From Bacteroidota bacterium (GTDB lineage Bacteria > Bacteroidota > Bacteroidia > Chitinophagales > Chitinophagaceae), in assembly GCA_018267675.1 (NCBI GenBank), contig JAFDYA010000120.1, positions 1 through 46,849 on the forward strand: a DNA stretch of 46,849 nt, read 5' to 3'. Below the pieces are notes generated by a model. That model was given only the letters and a program-made list of their open reading frames with translations, did no database searches and was not told where the DNA came from. How positions within the stretch are numbered: the stretch's first letter is position 1; each line of letters begins with the position of its first letter. The position numbers and the translations under genes are program-made. Below are positions 33,962-42,823 of this stretch, piece after piece.

Positions 33962-34127
33962 CCTACAAAATTAGGGACTAATGTTTTCAATACTTCAGCT
34001 TGTACCGCACCTTCGTCCACTATAGCATTCTAGACAAAAAACTTTGTTAGCTTGGCTACCCGATTCCGCGTTATCCAAATGTTGTGGAAACTATATTGAA
34101 TAATCAGGGTTGAATCAATCACCGCTT

Positions 34128-34808
34128 ATGAAATCTAGAAAAAAACAAAACAATAAACTACCGGTCTTTGAGCAGATTGACTCAATATACAAGTATTTCA
34201 TCTGCTTAGGATTTGGCACTATCGCCTATCTACTATCACTATTTGGGCATTTTGATGGCTTGACTCATTTAATGATTGGCTGGGATGCGTTTGCCTTGAG
34301 TAATCTTGTGTTGACTTGGGTCACATTCTTAATTGTGAACTCAAGCCAAATACCTGAAGTGGCGGGACTCCAAGACCAGAGTCGACTCTTTGTATTTTTT
34401 ACGGTGATCATTTCCGCCATTGCCAGTATCAGTGCCATCACCCTATTAATTGTTTCCAAAAATGGTGCTTCGGCAAATGACTGGCCCCGCTTGCTATTAG
34501 CTGTCGCGGGGATGCTTTTTTCCTGGTTTTTGATTCATTCCAGCTTTGCCTTACGCTATGCACATATTTACTATGGCGACCACCCAAAGAAACCGGAAGA
34601 ACGGGCGCTCGGCCTCCAATTTCCGGGTGATAATTCACCTGACTATATGGACTTCGTTTACTTCTCGTTTGTAATGGGAATGACCTTTCAGGTGTCTGAT
34701 GTGACCATTACTTCTTCTACTATGCGTCGCTTTGCCTTATTTCATTCAATTATTTCATTCTTTTTTAGTACTATAATAATTGCGTTAACAATAAGCATTC
34801 TATCATAG
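34128..34808 (+). CDS. DUF1345 family membrane protein
   Basis: From ATG 34128 the product has 226 residues and five to six transmembrane helices. Features of the DUF1345 family are an early GWDAFALSNLVLTW segment, a central region with HSSFALRYAHIYY, and the signature DYMDFVYFSFVMGMTFQVSDVTITSSTMRRFALFHS before the last helix. Its biochemical role is unknown. An in-frame TTG at 34110 would add six residues and is less likely. It is a plus-strand gene ending 84 bases before the BNR-repeat protein and divergent from the PhnP-like gene. Confidence 0.85.
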   Translation: MKSRKKQNNKLPVFEQIDSIYKYFICLGFGTIAYLLSLFGHFDGLTHLMIGWDAFALSNLVLTWVTFLIVNSSQIPEVAGLQDQSRLFVFFTVIISAIASISAITLLIVSKNGASANDWPRLLLAVAGMLFSWFLIHSSFALRYAHIYYGDHPKKPEERALGLQFPGDNSPDYMDFVYFSFVMGMTFQVSDVTITSSTMRRFALFHSIISFFFSTIIIALTISILS

Positions 34809-34892
34809 AACTGAAAGAAAATGTGTTTTTTGAATGTTAATGTTAAAATAGGATTTAAAAATTTGCTAACTTCATCAATAATCCTATACATT

Positions 34893-37787
34893 ATGAAGAT
34901 TTCATACTCTCTACTCACCTTAGCTTTAGCCTACACAATCTTTAGTTTCAGCGCTTGTAATAGTAACAGAGAAGGGCGAATGGAAGCCGAGGGAGGTGAC
35001 GAAGAACACGAAACACCCTATGACGGACCGGCAGCAATGGCTCGCCAAGAATTTGAAAACACCCTAGATCCTAAGACAGGCAGAGTGCCCCGAGAATTAT
35101 TGTGGCCGGCTATCGTCTATACCGATCAATTAAAACAGGATCTCAGAACCCAATTTGCTTTTGCAAAAACAACCGGCACAGGCTGGATAGAACGTGGACC
35201 AATTACAGACACGACAGGGCCTTCGAATGGGAATACCCGTTCTGGCAATGGTGCAACTTCAGGAAGGATAAGAGCCGTGATGGTGGACAAAGGAGACGCT
35301 ACCGGCAATACTGTCTTTGTCGGTGGAGTTGGCGGTGGTTTATGGAAGACTACAAATATTACAAACAACCCGGCAGGATGGACCTTGTTGGACGATAAGC
35401 TTTCCAACCTAGCAATTACCAGCATTTGCCAAGACCCCAAGCGACCGGATACTATTTATTTCTGTACCGGAGAAGCGAATTATAATAGTGATGCGGTACA
35501 AGGCGACGGCATCTTCAAGAGTACCGACGGGGGACAGACTTTCTCACAATTGGGATCTACAACCAATGCGAGTGCAGGCAATAATTTTGCTTATTGTTCT
35601 CGGATTGTCTGTGATAGCTCCGGTAATGTATATGTTGGTACCCGTGCTGGATTATTTCGCAGCACCAACTTTGGCACTTCGTGGAGCAATATTACTCCTT
35701 CAAGTATGAGCCCAACGGGGATATCAGATATTAGAATTTCGGACAAGGGTCGGATGCATATCGTTTCCGGGTTTGCGTATGACACAAATATTGACTATCG
35801 CTACAGCGACATTCCGGCCACAGCTACTGGCGCATCGGGCTGGAATGCTGCTAGCTCCGGCTTCCCAAGTTCGTCCAATGCTCATGCTGTTTTAGCCTGC
35901 CAAAATGACACTCTTTTGATATTGCCTGGAGACAATACAAATTATGAAGTAGCCAACATCTACCGCTCAACCAACGGCGGAAGTACCTGGGCTGCTTTGA
36001 GCAACACACCAACCTTCACATCCGGCCAAGGCTGGTATTGCTTGGCTGCTGCCATTGATCCACAGAACCCACTCAAATACATCGTGGGTAGCTTAGACTG
36101 CTATTTAACGAGCAATGGCGGAAATACGGCTTGGACTCAGGTATCCGAATGGGTAGGCACAACCGGTAATTATGTACATGCTGATCAGCAAAACATGATT
36201 TGGTACCATACGGCCACACAGAGCAGAATCCTAGTAGTCTGTGATGGGGGCATTTTCCTTTCAACTGATGGCGGTGCTACATTCAATGATCGGAACTATG
36301 GCTTGCGCGTCAAACAATTCTATTCCGTAGCCATTCATCCGAGCACAACTGACTACTTTATAGCCGGCGCGCAGGACAATGGCTGCCATCAATTTAAGAA
36401 TGCCGGGCTAAGCTATACTACAGAAATCACTGGAGGCGACGGCGCTTCGGTACAGATTGACCAAAACCAAGCCCAGTACCAGTTTGGCTCTTATACCTAT
36501 AATAATTACCGCAGAAGCACCAATAGCGGAGCTAGTTGGAATTCGGTAAACCTTTCCTCTGCTGGCCGATTCATAAACCCTACAGATTATGACAACGCTG
36601 CAAATATTATGTATTGTGGTAATTCTGCCGGTACTTATAAACGTTGGACAAATCCGCAAACCGGCTCAACACATTCAAACGTAACAGTATCCGGCTTCGG
36701 CGGCTCAAGCGTATATGCTATTGCTGTTAGCCCCTATACTTCTAATACTGTCTATTTTGGATTAGCTTCCGGTAGGATTGTCAGGGTACCGAGCGCTAAT
36801 ACCACATCAACTAGCAGCACGGCGGGTGTCAACTTAGGCACCCTCAATACACAAGTATCCAGTATCGTGTTTGGCGGCTCTGAAGATACAATTCTCGTCA
36901 CCTCAACCAACTATGTCGGCACACAAGTCTATTATACGACCAATGGCACAAGTAGCTCACCGACCTGGGTGGGCAAAGATGGCAACTTGCCCAACATACC
37001 GGTTCGATCCGCGTTGCTTTTGCCTGGCACCTCTAGTAAACGCGCAATGATAGCTACTGAAACAGGAGTTTGGGTAACGAAAGACATTACCGCTTCCGCA
37101 CCAACTTGGCTTCCCGATCCTACTTTCCCAAATGTAAGCACCTATATGCTCCGCTATCGTGCTAGCGATAGCCTTGTTGCAGCCGCTACCCATGGTCGGG
37201 GCTTATGGACTGCAAATGTGAATACGGCTACTGGCATTGCACTACCGATAAACAACTTTGTACTTCAGGGCAATGCCGGCACCCAAACCAATAGTCTAAG
37301 TTGGACATTTAGTACGCATCGCAGCAATATTACTTTTGAAGTTCAGCGATCTGCTGATGGCGAGCATTATGCAGCAATAGCACAGTTTCAAGCAAAAGAA
37401 GGAGCGCAAAACTTCCGTTTTACCGACAACAATCCCAGAGCTAAAAACCTCTACCGGATCAAGAGTACAGATGCTTATGGCCTTGTGCAATATTCCAACT
37501 TCATTCAACTTCAGAATAAGAATATTAAGTATGTTGAAGTGGGCGCCCCTTACCCAAATCCAACTTTAGGAAAACTCACACTGCCCTTACAATTGAAGGG
37601 GAATAGCCAAATTCAAATTCAGGTATTTGGCATCAACGGTCAAAAAGTGTGGGACAATGGGAGTAAGACGCTTGACCAAAACACACCGAGCATAAGCCTT
37701 GAGCTCGCGCAATTGACTCCCGGCAATTATACCCTAGTGGCTATTGTGGACAACAAGCGCTACAGTTTTAAGATTCAGAAACAATAA
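34893..37787 (+). CDS. BNR/sortilin-type beta-propeller protein with T9SS sorting domain
   Basis: From ATG 34893 the product has 964 residues. The N terminus has a hydrophobic signal with a lipobox-like FSAC followed by an acidic stretch (EAEGGDEEHE). About 90-800 contains many BNR/Asp-box-like repeats (GIFKSTDGGQTFSQ, GLFRSTNFGTSWSN, IYRSTNGGSTWAA, GIFLSTDGGATFND), as in VPS10/sialidase-like beta-propellers. A ~90-residue fibronectin-like segment (EVQRSADGEHYAAIAQFQ) follows. The last ~85 residues (APYPNPTLGKLTLP ... FKIQKQ) form a type A T9SS domain. An earlier ATG at 34821 would place 24 unneeded residues before the signal. No glycosidase catalytic residues can be assigned; ligand unknown. 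Confidence 0.88.
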   Translation: MKISYSLLTLALAYTIFSFSACNSNREGRMEAEGGDEEHETPYDGPAAMARQEFENTLDPKTGRVPRELLWPAIVYTDQLKQDLRTQFAFAKTTGTGWIERGPITDTTGPSNGNTRSGNGATSGRIRAVMVDKGDATGNTVFVGGVGGGLWKTTNITNNPAGWTLLDDKLSNLAITSICQDPKRPDTIYFCTGEANYNSDAVQGDGIFKSTDGGQTFSQLGSTTNASAGNNFAYCSRIVCDSSGNVYVGTRAGLFRSTNFGTSWSNITPSSMSPTGISDIRISDKGRMHIVSGFAYDTNIDYRYSDIPATATGASGWNAASSGFPSSSNAHAVLACQNDTLLILPGDNTNYEVANIYRSTNGGSTWAALSNTPTFTSGQGWYCLAAAIDPQNPLKYIVGSLDCYLTSNGGNTAWTQVSEWVGTTGNYVHADQQNMIWYHTATQSRILVVCDGGIFLSTDGGATFNDRNYGLRVKQFYSVAIHPSTTDYFIAGAQDNGCHQFKNAGLSYTTEITGGDGASVQIDQNQAQYQFGSYTYNNYRRSTNSGASWNSVNLSSAGRFINPTDYDNAANIMYCGNSAGTYKRWTNPQTGSTHSNVTVSGFGGSSVYAIAVSPYTSNTVYFGLASGRIVRVPSANTTSTSSTAGVNLGTLNTQVSSIVFGGSEDTILVTSTNYVGTQVYYTTNGTSSSPTWVGKDGNLPNIPVRSALLLPGTSSKRAMIATETGVWVTKDITASAPTWLPDPTFPNVSTYMLRYRASDSLVAAATHGRGLWTANVNTATGIALPINNFVLQGNAGTQTNSLSWTFSTHRSNITFEVQRSADGEHYAAIAQFQAKEGAQNFRFTDNNPRAKNLYRIKSTDAYGLVQYSNFIQLQNKNIKYVEVGAPYPNPTLGKLTLPLQLKGNSQIQIQVFGINGQKVWDNGSKTLDQNTPSISLELAQLTPGNYTLVAIVDNKRYSFKIQKQ

Positions 37788-37799
37788 GTTTATGCTTAC

Positions 37800-39140
37800 T
37801 CAGTAGTTGGGGGTAAATCGTATTTTCAATATCCTTTGGGTTGTCTCCGTCACCTTAAATCGCTCATCCAAGCGATGGCCAGCTACCCAAAGGATTTTTC
37901 TATCGAACTCCAAAACGCGAACAGACTCCTTCTCGTGTACCCCCAGCTTTTGATCAATCAAAAATTTCTTCAGTTTTTTCTTTTTCATGCCCATGCCCAA
38001 AGGGTAGAAGTAATCCCCTTCTTTACGGCTTCGTAGCAAAAGCGGAAGTTGAATTCTGTCCGCATCAATAGAAGCTTCTAGCTGCCCGTCGTTTATCTTG
38101 TCCCCTTTCGGTACAATGGAAAAATCGAAAACACCAACACTGCACTCGATCTTTGCCGGTAGTTGATCTACCAAGACTAAATCAGCTTCTGTATTGGCTT
38201 TGGTAGTGACGACTAAAAAATCTCGGTGGCGCAACACCCGATGGCTCGCTGAACAAACCATGCTTCCACTTCCCCGCTCCGCCAGTGAGAGTACTTCCTG
38301 AATCTGGCCGGAGCTGAACCCATACCCAGAAAAAATCTCGTAGGCCAACAAGTTTTTGGAAGGCTGTTTCAGCAACAACTTCAAGGGCACATAAATATCC
38401 TTCCCCCTTTGCAGAGTCAACTTGGTCAATATTCGTTGTAATGCGGACTGATAAATAATTTCCGCCTCAGCAATCCGCTGTGCCGTAAGTGAAATTTGCC
38501 GAGCTGCACCCGGTAGCAATTCGTCAATCTTAGTAAGAACAGAATGCCTAAATGCATTGCGTAAGTAATCAGTTTTAGCATTGGAAGCATCTTCCCGCCA
38601 GGTGATATCATTGCTTGCGGCATAACTCCAAATCTCCTTTTTGTCCGCAAAAAGTAAGGGTCTAAAAACAGGACCCATTCTAGGCCGAATACCATGTAAA
38701 CCAGCAATACCGGTGCCTTTACATAAATTCATTAAGACGGTCTCTGCTACATCATCCGCATGGTGTGCCGTAATAACCCCAGCATATTTTTCCCGAGCAC
38801 ACAACTCCCAAAACCAGTCGTAGCGTAGGTTTCGGGCGGCTACCTGCGTACTCAACTTTTGCTGTACGGCAAAAGTTGCCGTATCAAAAACTTTAAGGTG
38901 GAAATGAAGATTTCGTTGAAGGCTCCAATCTTGGACAAACTGTGCGTCGCCATCTGAAGCCGCTCCCCGAAGGGAAAAATTGCAGTGTGCTACTGAAAAC
39001 TTCACACCCGCCTTCGTCAATAAGTCGCCCAAAACCATGGAGTCTATGCCTCCGCTCATTGCGAGCAAAAAAGGCGCACTAAATGCTGCAAATCCTTGTT
39101 GCTGCCAATTCTTTTCAAAGCGTGATAATAATTCTTCCAT
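37800..39140 (-). CDS. tilS: tRNA(Ile)-lysidine synthase TilS
   Basis: This enzyme modifies C34 of tRNA-Ile(CAU) to lysidine using ATP and lysine, so that AUA is read as Ile. The PP-loop LLAMSGGIDSMVLGDLL lies in the N-terminal domain and HHADDVAETVLMNL and RPLLFADKKEIWSYA follow. The C-terminal region includes LRSRKEGDYFYPLGM and KKLKKFLIDQKL, characteristic of TilS. The ATG at 39140 overlaps the TPR gene's stop as TAATG, indicating termination-reinitiation, and gives 446 residues; a second ATG at 39161 in the same frame would add seven. It is convergent with the BNR protein, with a 12-base gap. Confidence 0.95.
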   Translation of the reverse strand: MEELLSRFEKNWQQQGFAAFSAPFLLAMSGGIDSMVLGDLLTKAGVKFSVAHCNFSLRGAASDGDAQFVQDWSLQRNLHFHLKVFDTATFAVQQKLSTQVAARNLRYDWFWELCAREKYAGVITAHHADDVAETVLMNLCKGTGIAGLHGIRPRMGPVFRPLLFADKKEIWSYAASNDITWREDASNAKTDYLRNAFRHSVLTKIDELLPGAARQISLTAQRIAEAEIIYQSALQRILTKLTLQRGKDIYVPLKLLLKQPSKNLLAYEIFSGYGFSSGQIQEVLSLAERGSGSMVCSASHRVLRHRDFLVVTTKANTEADLVLVDQLPAKIECSVGVFDFSIVPKGDKINDGQLEASIDADRIQLPLLLRSRKEGDYFYPLGMGMKKKKLKKFLIDQKLGVHEKESVRVLEFDRKILWVAGHRLDERFKVTETTQRILKIRFTPNY

Positions 39141-39454
39141 TAGTCCATCAAATCTTCGCAAGCACTTTGCAATTCGCTGTAGGTATGCCTGTCTTTTGCC
39201 GTCAATGCCACCCGCATGCCCAGCTCATAAAATTCAATAGCTTCTTGAACGTGACCTGTCCTTTCCTTCAATTTTGCCAGGTGATAATAGGTCGCCAAAT
39301 AATCCGGCTGCTCGAGATAGTTCGCGTGAAAGTATTGCTCCGCTTGTATTTCATCACCAAGCTTCACTAACTCCAAGGCAAGTGCATGACGCAAAAAAGC
39401 ATCCTTCGGACTTGCTTTCAAAAACTCCTGTAATTGTTCAATTCTACTAGCCAT
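39140..39454 (-). CDS. Small TPR protein
   Basis: This 104-residue protein is made almost entirely of tetratricopeptide-like helices (AFLRHALALELVKLGDEIQAEQYFHANYLEQPDYLATYYHLA, HVQEAIEFYELGMRVA). It has no signal peptide, so it is cytoplasmic. Its stop overlaps the tilS start by one base (TAATG), so the two are co-transcribed. A scaffold role is likely, but the partner is unknown and no connection with tRNA modification is evident beyond coupling. Confidence 0.82.
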   Translation of the reverse strand: MASRIEQLQEFLKASPKDAFLRHALALELVKLGDEIQAEQYFHANYLEQPDYLATYYHLAKLKERTGHVQEAIEFYELGMRVALTAKDRHTYSELQSACEDLMD

Positions 39455-39463
39455 ATCCTACAT

Positions 39464-39502
39464 CAAAAATAAATGCCTTCGGCTTCATAAGCCGAAGGCA
39501 TT
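39464..39502 (-). terminator. Rho-independent terminator after the PNGase F-like gene
   Basis: On the minus strand AATGCCTTCGGCTT (39502-39489) pairs perfectly over 14 bp with AAGCCGAAGGCATT (39485-39472) across an ATG loop, followed by TATTTTTG. It separates this gene from the TPR/tilS pair. Confidence 0.88.
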
Positions 39503-39519
39503 CTTCACAAATCAAACTA

Positions 39520-41550
39520 CTAATTGCCTAAAAGCACAACACGCTGTTGCATTCTTACTCCGTCCACGGCATTATACTGGAGCAGATAAGTGCCGCCTGC
39601 AAGATGCGCAACATCTAGTAATACGATACCGTAGCTATAGCTTTGATGCAACACTACCCTTCCCATCACATCCAACAATTGCAAGCTTCCATCTGCTCTT
39701 TGATCCCGATCCACCACGACACTCAGCGTATTACTTGCCGGATTAGGGAAGGCCTTCAAGCTCCCTGCTTGATGAGTAGCCGGACGAACGCCCACAGGCT
39801 CCCCTACAACAAATGACTGTGTGAAACCTCTACCAAAATTCCCCCCAAAATAGCCTGGGAGATTAATCGGTAAGCCACCGGCTGCAACATCATAGACCCG
39901 TAAATAGCCGCTACTACCACCAAATGAGGTACTAGCTCCTGTACCGGTGATATACCCGACAACACTTCCTGCATCTGCATCATAGTACCCTAGATAAGCG
40001 CTATCCGTCACCACAAGGCGATAGCCGCCCGGCGCCAATCGTATAGTATCGCTTGTGCAAAGAGAACTGGGTGCACAATCCGATTTTTGATACAGAACAT
40101 TGCCATTTGCATCTTCAATCTTCCAGGCAGTTTGGCTCAACGATGCATTAGTATTGCTGGCTTCATTATTTGACTTCAACTGAACCTGAATCTCCGATGG
40201 CCAAGTGTCCGCAGCAGTGAACGTGCTATGCATTTCATTGTTCAAGGGTTCTTCATCTGTGGCTGAATTAACCGAAACAATCTTTGCACTGAAGCCATAA
40301 TTCCCTGCTGCTAATCTTAGCTGTGTCAATGGTGGGAAAACGATTTCTTGGGAGCTCAGCGGCGCCAAAGTACCACTCCAGGTATATGTTTGGGTCATCT
40401 TCCCAACTACGCCATAATTGAAGGTAATACTGGTGATAGGCGTGCTCCCGCTATTGCGAACCATCAAAATGGGTTGCGTCGCAGTAGGGTTTGCCCTCCA
40501 GTGATATTCTGCATTTGTTGGTGCGACAATATCTTCAATTGCAGCATCCAGTGTATGATTCATGGCTCCATAATAGATGATGGCCCCATCAATTGTATAA
40601 GAACCGGTTCCTCCTCCGGGTGAGGTATAAGCCGGGAAACCTAGTCCCAAAGTATAGTTTGCTGCGGCGGTCACACCGTTGAGCGTATGAGAGAAGGTAT
40701 GCACTAAAGCACCCGGGCACCAATTAGCCCGGGAATAAACCCAGGTACCGGACTGTGGGTATAAATCATTGAGTCCACAATCATCACGGAAGAATGGTTG
40801 CTTTGCTATGGCGTTACCATTCAAAGAAACGGTATACGCATTCCCACAAAATTCACCACATCCATTATTGTCGCTGCCATGGCCGGTAATATTCAATTTC
40901 ATTTCTGCACTGGCGGTACCTGCAGGGGCAGTGCGATTCAAATCGGGAAGCTTTGCACTAATTGGAGTTGTTGCCCCATAGTTGAAACTGCCATGCCAGA
41001 TTCGTTCTACCTTTTTTACATCGCGCTCAGGAGTTCCTTCAATAAACAAGAATTTGACATCCCCTCTGAAGCCGGTACTATAACCGGAATAAAATACACG
41101 CATTGTTGCCGCACCTTTCAATACCGGATAGTAGTCAGTGACATCAAAGATGTAGCGTTGTGTCCAGGTTAAGGGCGTCCGAGGCCAGGTCTGGCGCGCA
41201 TAGGGCGTGATCAACCTACCCAACTCTAGCGTATCACCACCTGGGGTCATCAAAATATTCTCTACGGTATAATCCCAGTCGCCACACCAACCGGTTTGCC
41301 CTGCACCATCTCCCGGATTATTGGGGTCATAGCCCGGACAGGGATATTTACCCAATTCAAAGACCATATATATCTTCCGATAGGTAGTACTTGTGTTAGG
41401 AAAGCTTACTGCGGTATCATAAGCTCCATACCCATTGCCCCGATCAAAACGTCGGTTGGTAGCTTGTACCCAAGTGCTGTCGCCCGGTGCGGCAAGTGCC
41501 ATTTCAGAAAGGATACAGCTCAAAAAAAGGAGGTAAACAATTTTTCTCAT
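39520..41550 (-). CDS. PNGase F-like secreted protein with T9SS sorting domain
   Basis: From ATG 41550 the product has 676 residues: signal peptide about 1-20 (LSEMALA), then the two jelly-roll domains of peptide-N-glycosidase F. Recognisable segments are WCGDWDYTVENIL, IFDVTDYYPVLKG, EGTPERDV, ITGHGSDNNGCGEFCG and SRANWCPGALV, matching PNGase F from Elizabethkingia. By my recalled alignment, catalytic D60 corresponds to D93 (GDWD) and E206 to E233 (GCGEFC), but E118 corresponds to G156. PNGase F cleaves the Asn-linked glycan amide bond. A ~200-residue beta-sandwich follows and the last ~75 residues (KAFPNPASNTLSVVVD ... RVVLLGN) form a type A T9SS domain. An ATG at 41571 lies too near the predicted transcription start. 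Confidence 0.85.
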   Translation of the reverse strand: MRKIVYLLFLSCILSEMALAAPGDSTWVQATNRRFDRGNGYGAYDTAVSFPNTSTTYRKIYMVFELGKYPCPGYDPNNPGDGAGQTGWCGDWDYTVENILMTPGGDTLELGRLITPYARQTWPRTPLTWTQRYIFDVTDYYPVLKGAATMRVFYSGYSTGFRGDVKFLFIEGTPERDVKKVERIWHGSFNYGATTPISAKLPDLNRTAPAGTASAEMKLNITGHGSDNNGCGEFCGNAYTVSLNGNAIAKQPFFRDDCGLNDLYPQSGTWVYSRANWCPGALVHTFSHTLNGVTAAANYTLGLGFPAYTSPGGGTGSYTIDGAIIYYGAMNHTLDAAIEDIVAPTNAEYHWRANPTATQPILMVRNSGSTPITSITFNYGVVGKMTQTYTWSGTLAPLSSQEIVFPPLTQLRLAAGNYGFSAKIVSVNSATDEEPLNNEMHSTFTAADTWPSEIQVQLKSNNEASNTNASLSQTAWKIEDANGNVLYQKSDCAPSSLCTSDTIRLAPGGYRLVVTDSAYLGYYDADAGSVVGYITGTGASTSFGGSSGYLRVYDVAAGGLPINLPGYFGGNFGRGFTQSFVVGEPVGVRPATHQAGSLKAFPNPASNTLSVVVDRDQRADGSLQLLDVMGRVVLHQSYSYGIVLLDVAHLAGGTYLLQYNAVDGVRMQQRVVLLGN

Positions 41551-41584
41551 AGGAAAGAAGTCGCTTTTCATTTGCGTTCAGCGA

Positions 41585-41592
41585 CAAAGGTA
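41585..41592 (-). promoter_or_regulatory. -7 box TACCTTTG of the PNGase F-like gene
   Basis: This exact TAnnTTTG match lies 34 bases before ATG 41550 (and only 13 before ATG 41571, which argues for the former). A TTTTG lies about 24 bases upstream, slightly too far for the usual spacer. Confidence 0.5.
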
Positions 41593-41629
41593 TCCACTCC
41601 CAGCATTTGCTGTAGCCAAAACCAAAAAA

Positions 41630-42823
41630 TTAAACCTTGATTCTAGTGGCCATTTTCAATTGAATAACTAAAAGCCCCATTAGGCATAAAGCACAAAACC
41701 AAAGTGGCCAGCCCGGAAGCAGCCCGAAATGTAAGCCCAAAGTCTTGCCATAAACATGAGTCAAAACTTGCAAGCCAAATCCGAGTAGAAGTGCCAACAT
41801 TACCACAGCGGCCAGCAAGGGTAAAAACTGCCGGAACAAGTAGGCCTGAAGCATTTTCGGGCTATACCCTATTTCCACCAAGCGTTGTACAGAACTTCTA
41901 CTTCGAGCGATGGTCAATTCAATAAACAAGGTAAAAACAAGGAGCGAAATACCGAGCAACATCAGAGCCAAAAGACCAATGACAAGCGTAACACTTTCCA
42001 CAATTGTTCTAAACTTACTCCAGCGTAATTGTTCGGCATTAGTCACATAATTATGATCGGCCAGATACTGAGCAAATTGGGTAGAAGAAGGATCATCAAT
42101 TTTCAGAATAACCCTTGATGGGTGTACTGCTCCAGATGAGGCACCATTAGCATATTGAACAAAACTTTCCGGCACCAACAATGACGTGATCCGATCCGAA
42201 AAGCCAACTACCCGAGCCGTGTATTGCTGCATTTGGCTTCCGGTACCAATTTCCAATTGAAAGGGCAGTGCTTTTATCGTTTCTTCTGAAAGCTGAGGCA
42301 AGCCCTGGCTAGGTGCAAAGGCATAATTGTAAAGACTCAGAAATGATGAAGATAAAATGATCGGGAGTGTCGGGTTGCCGATTTGCCAGTGCCAATCCGA
42401 AGGCTTTTTGTCCATAAACCGCTCCGGTACCGACTCCAAGACCATGATGGTAGAAAATCCTGCACCAGGCGCCAACTGCATGCTCATATAGGCCCGTGGC
42501 TGCAACGCTTGGACTATTCCCAAATCCTGTACCTGAGGCGCGTTACGCAAATCATTCAACTCGCTTTCCGAAAAAATAGTAGCGTCGGGGTGGCCCATGT
42601 TCTCGTTAGTCACCCGTTTGCTCACCGTCAGGAATGTGCTTCCTAAATCGTCGGTAGCGGCAGTGCCATGGAGTAGCTGGTTAAAATTCCACCAGATCAA
42701 AACGGCAGAAAACAACAAGACCATCCCACAACACATGGCCACCAACGACACCCAAAGGCGTCTACGAGAGGCTGTCTCCAATAGCAGCTTATAAAGCAAC
42801 GGTGCTGCGGGAATTTTACTCAC
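41630..42823 (-). CDS. FtsX-like ABC transporter permease
   Basis: This 397-residue protein starts at a GTG overlapping the ATP-binding gene's stop (GTGA). One transmembrane helix at about 23-45, a ~200-residue extracytoplasmic domain, then three C-terminal helices (about 270-300, 325-350 and 370-390) match the FtsX/MacB/LolCE permease topology. The C-terminal segment VQRLVEIGYSPKMLQAYLFRQFLPLL is typical of this family. It pairs with the ATPase at 42820-43476. The substrate is not indicated. FtsX itself normally pairs with FtsE, whose relatives are closer than this; I regard a dedicated transporter as likelier. Confidence 0.85.
   Translation of the reverse strand: MSKIPAAPLLYKLLLETASRRRLWVSLVAMCCGMVLLFSAVLIWWNFNQLLHGTAATDDLGSTFLTVSKRVTNENMGHPDATIFSESELNDLRNAPQVQDLGIVQALQPRAYMSMQLAPGAGFSTIMVLESVPERFMDKKPSDWHWQIGNPTLPIILSSSFLSLYNYAFAPSQGLPQLSEETIKALPFQLEIGTGSQMQQYTARVVGFSDRITSLLVPESFVQYANGASSGAVHPSRVILKIDDPSSTQFAQYLADHNYVTNAEQLRWSKFRTIVESVTLVIGLLALMLLGISLLVFTLFIELTIARSRSSVQRLVEIGYSPKMLQAYLFRQFLPLLAAVVMLALLLGFGLQVLTHVYGKTLGLHFGLLPGWPLWFCALCLMGLLVIQLKMATRIKV

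Noticed and set aside
33966-33973. TAATTTTG, an exact TAnnTTTG match before the PhnP-like gene
   Set aside because: It lies five bases from the ATG, which would make the transcript leaderless or start inside the gene; no -33 partner at 17-23 bases.
41574-41583. Inverted single copy of the CGTTCAGCG motif near the PNGase F-like promoter
   Set aside because: It is a lone copy, in the opposite orientation to its gene and downstream of the -7 box.
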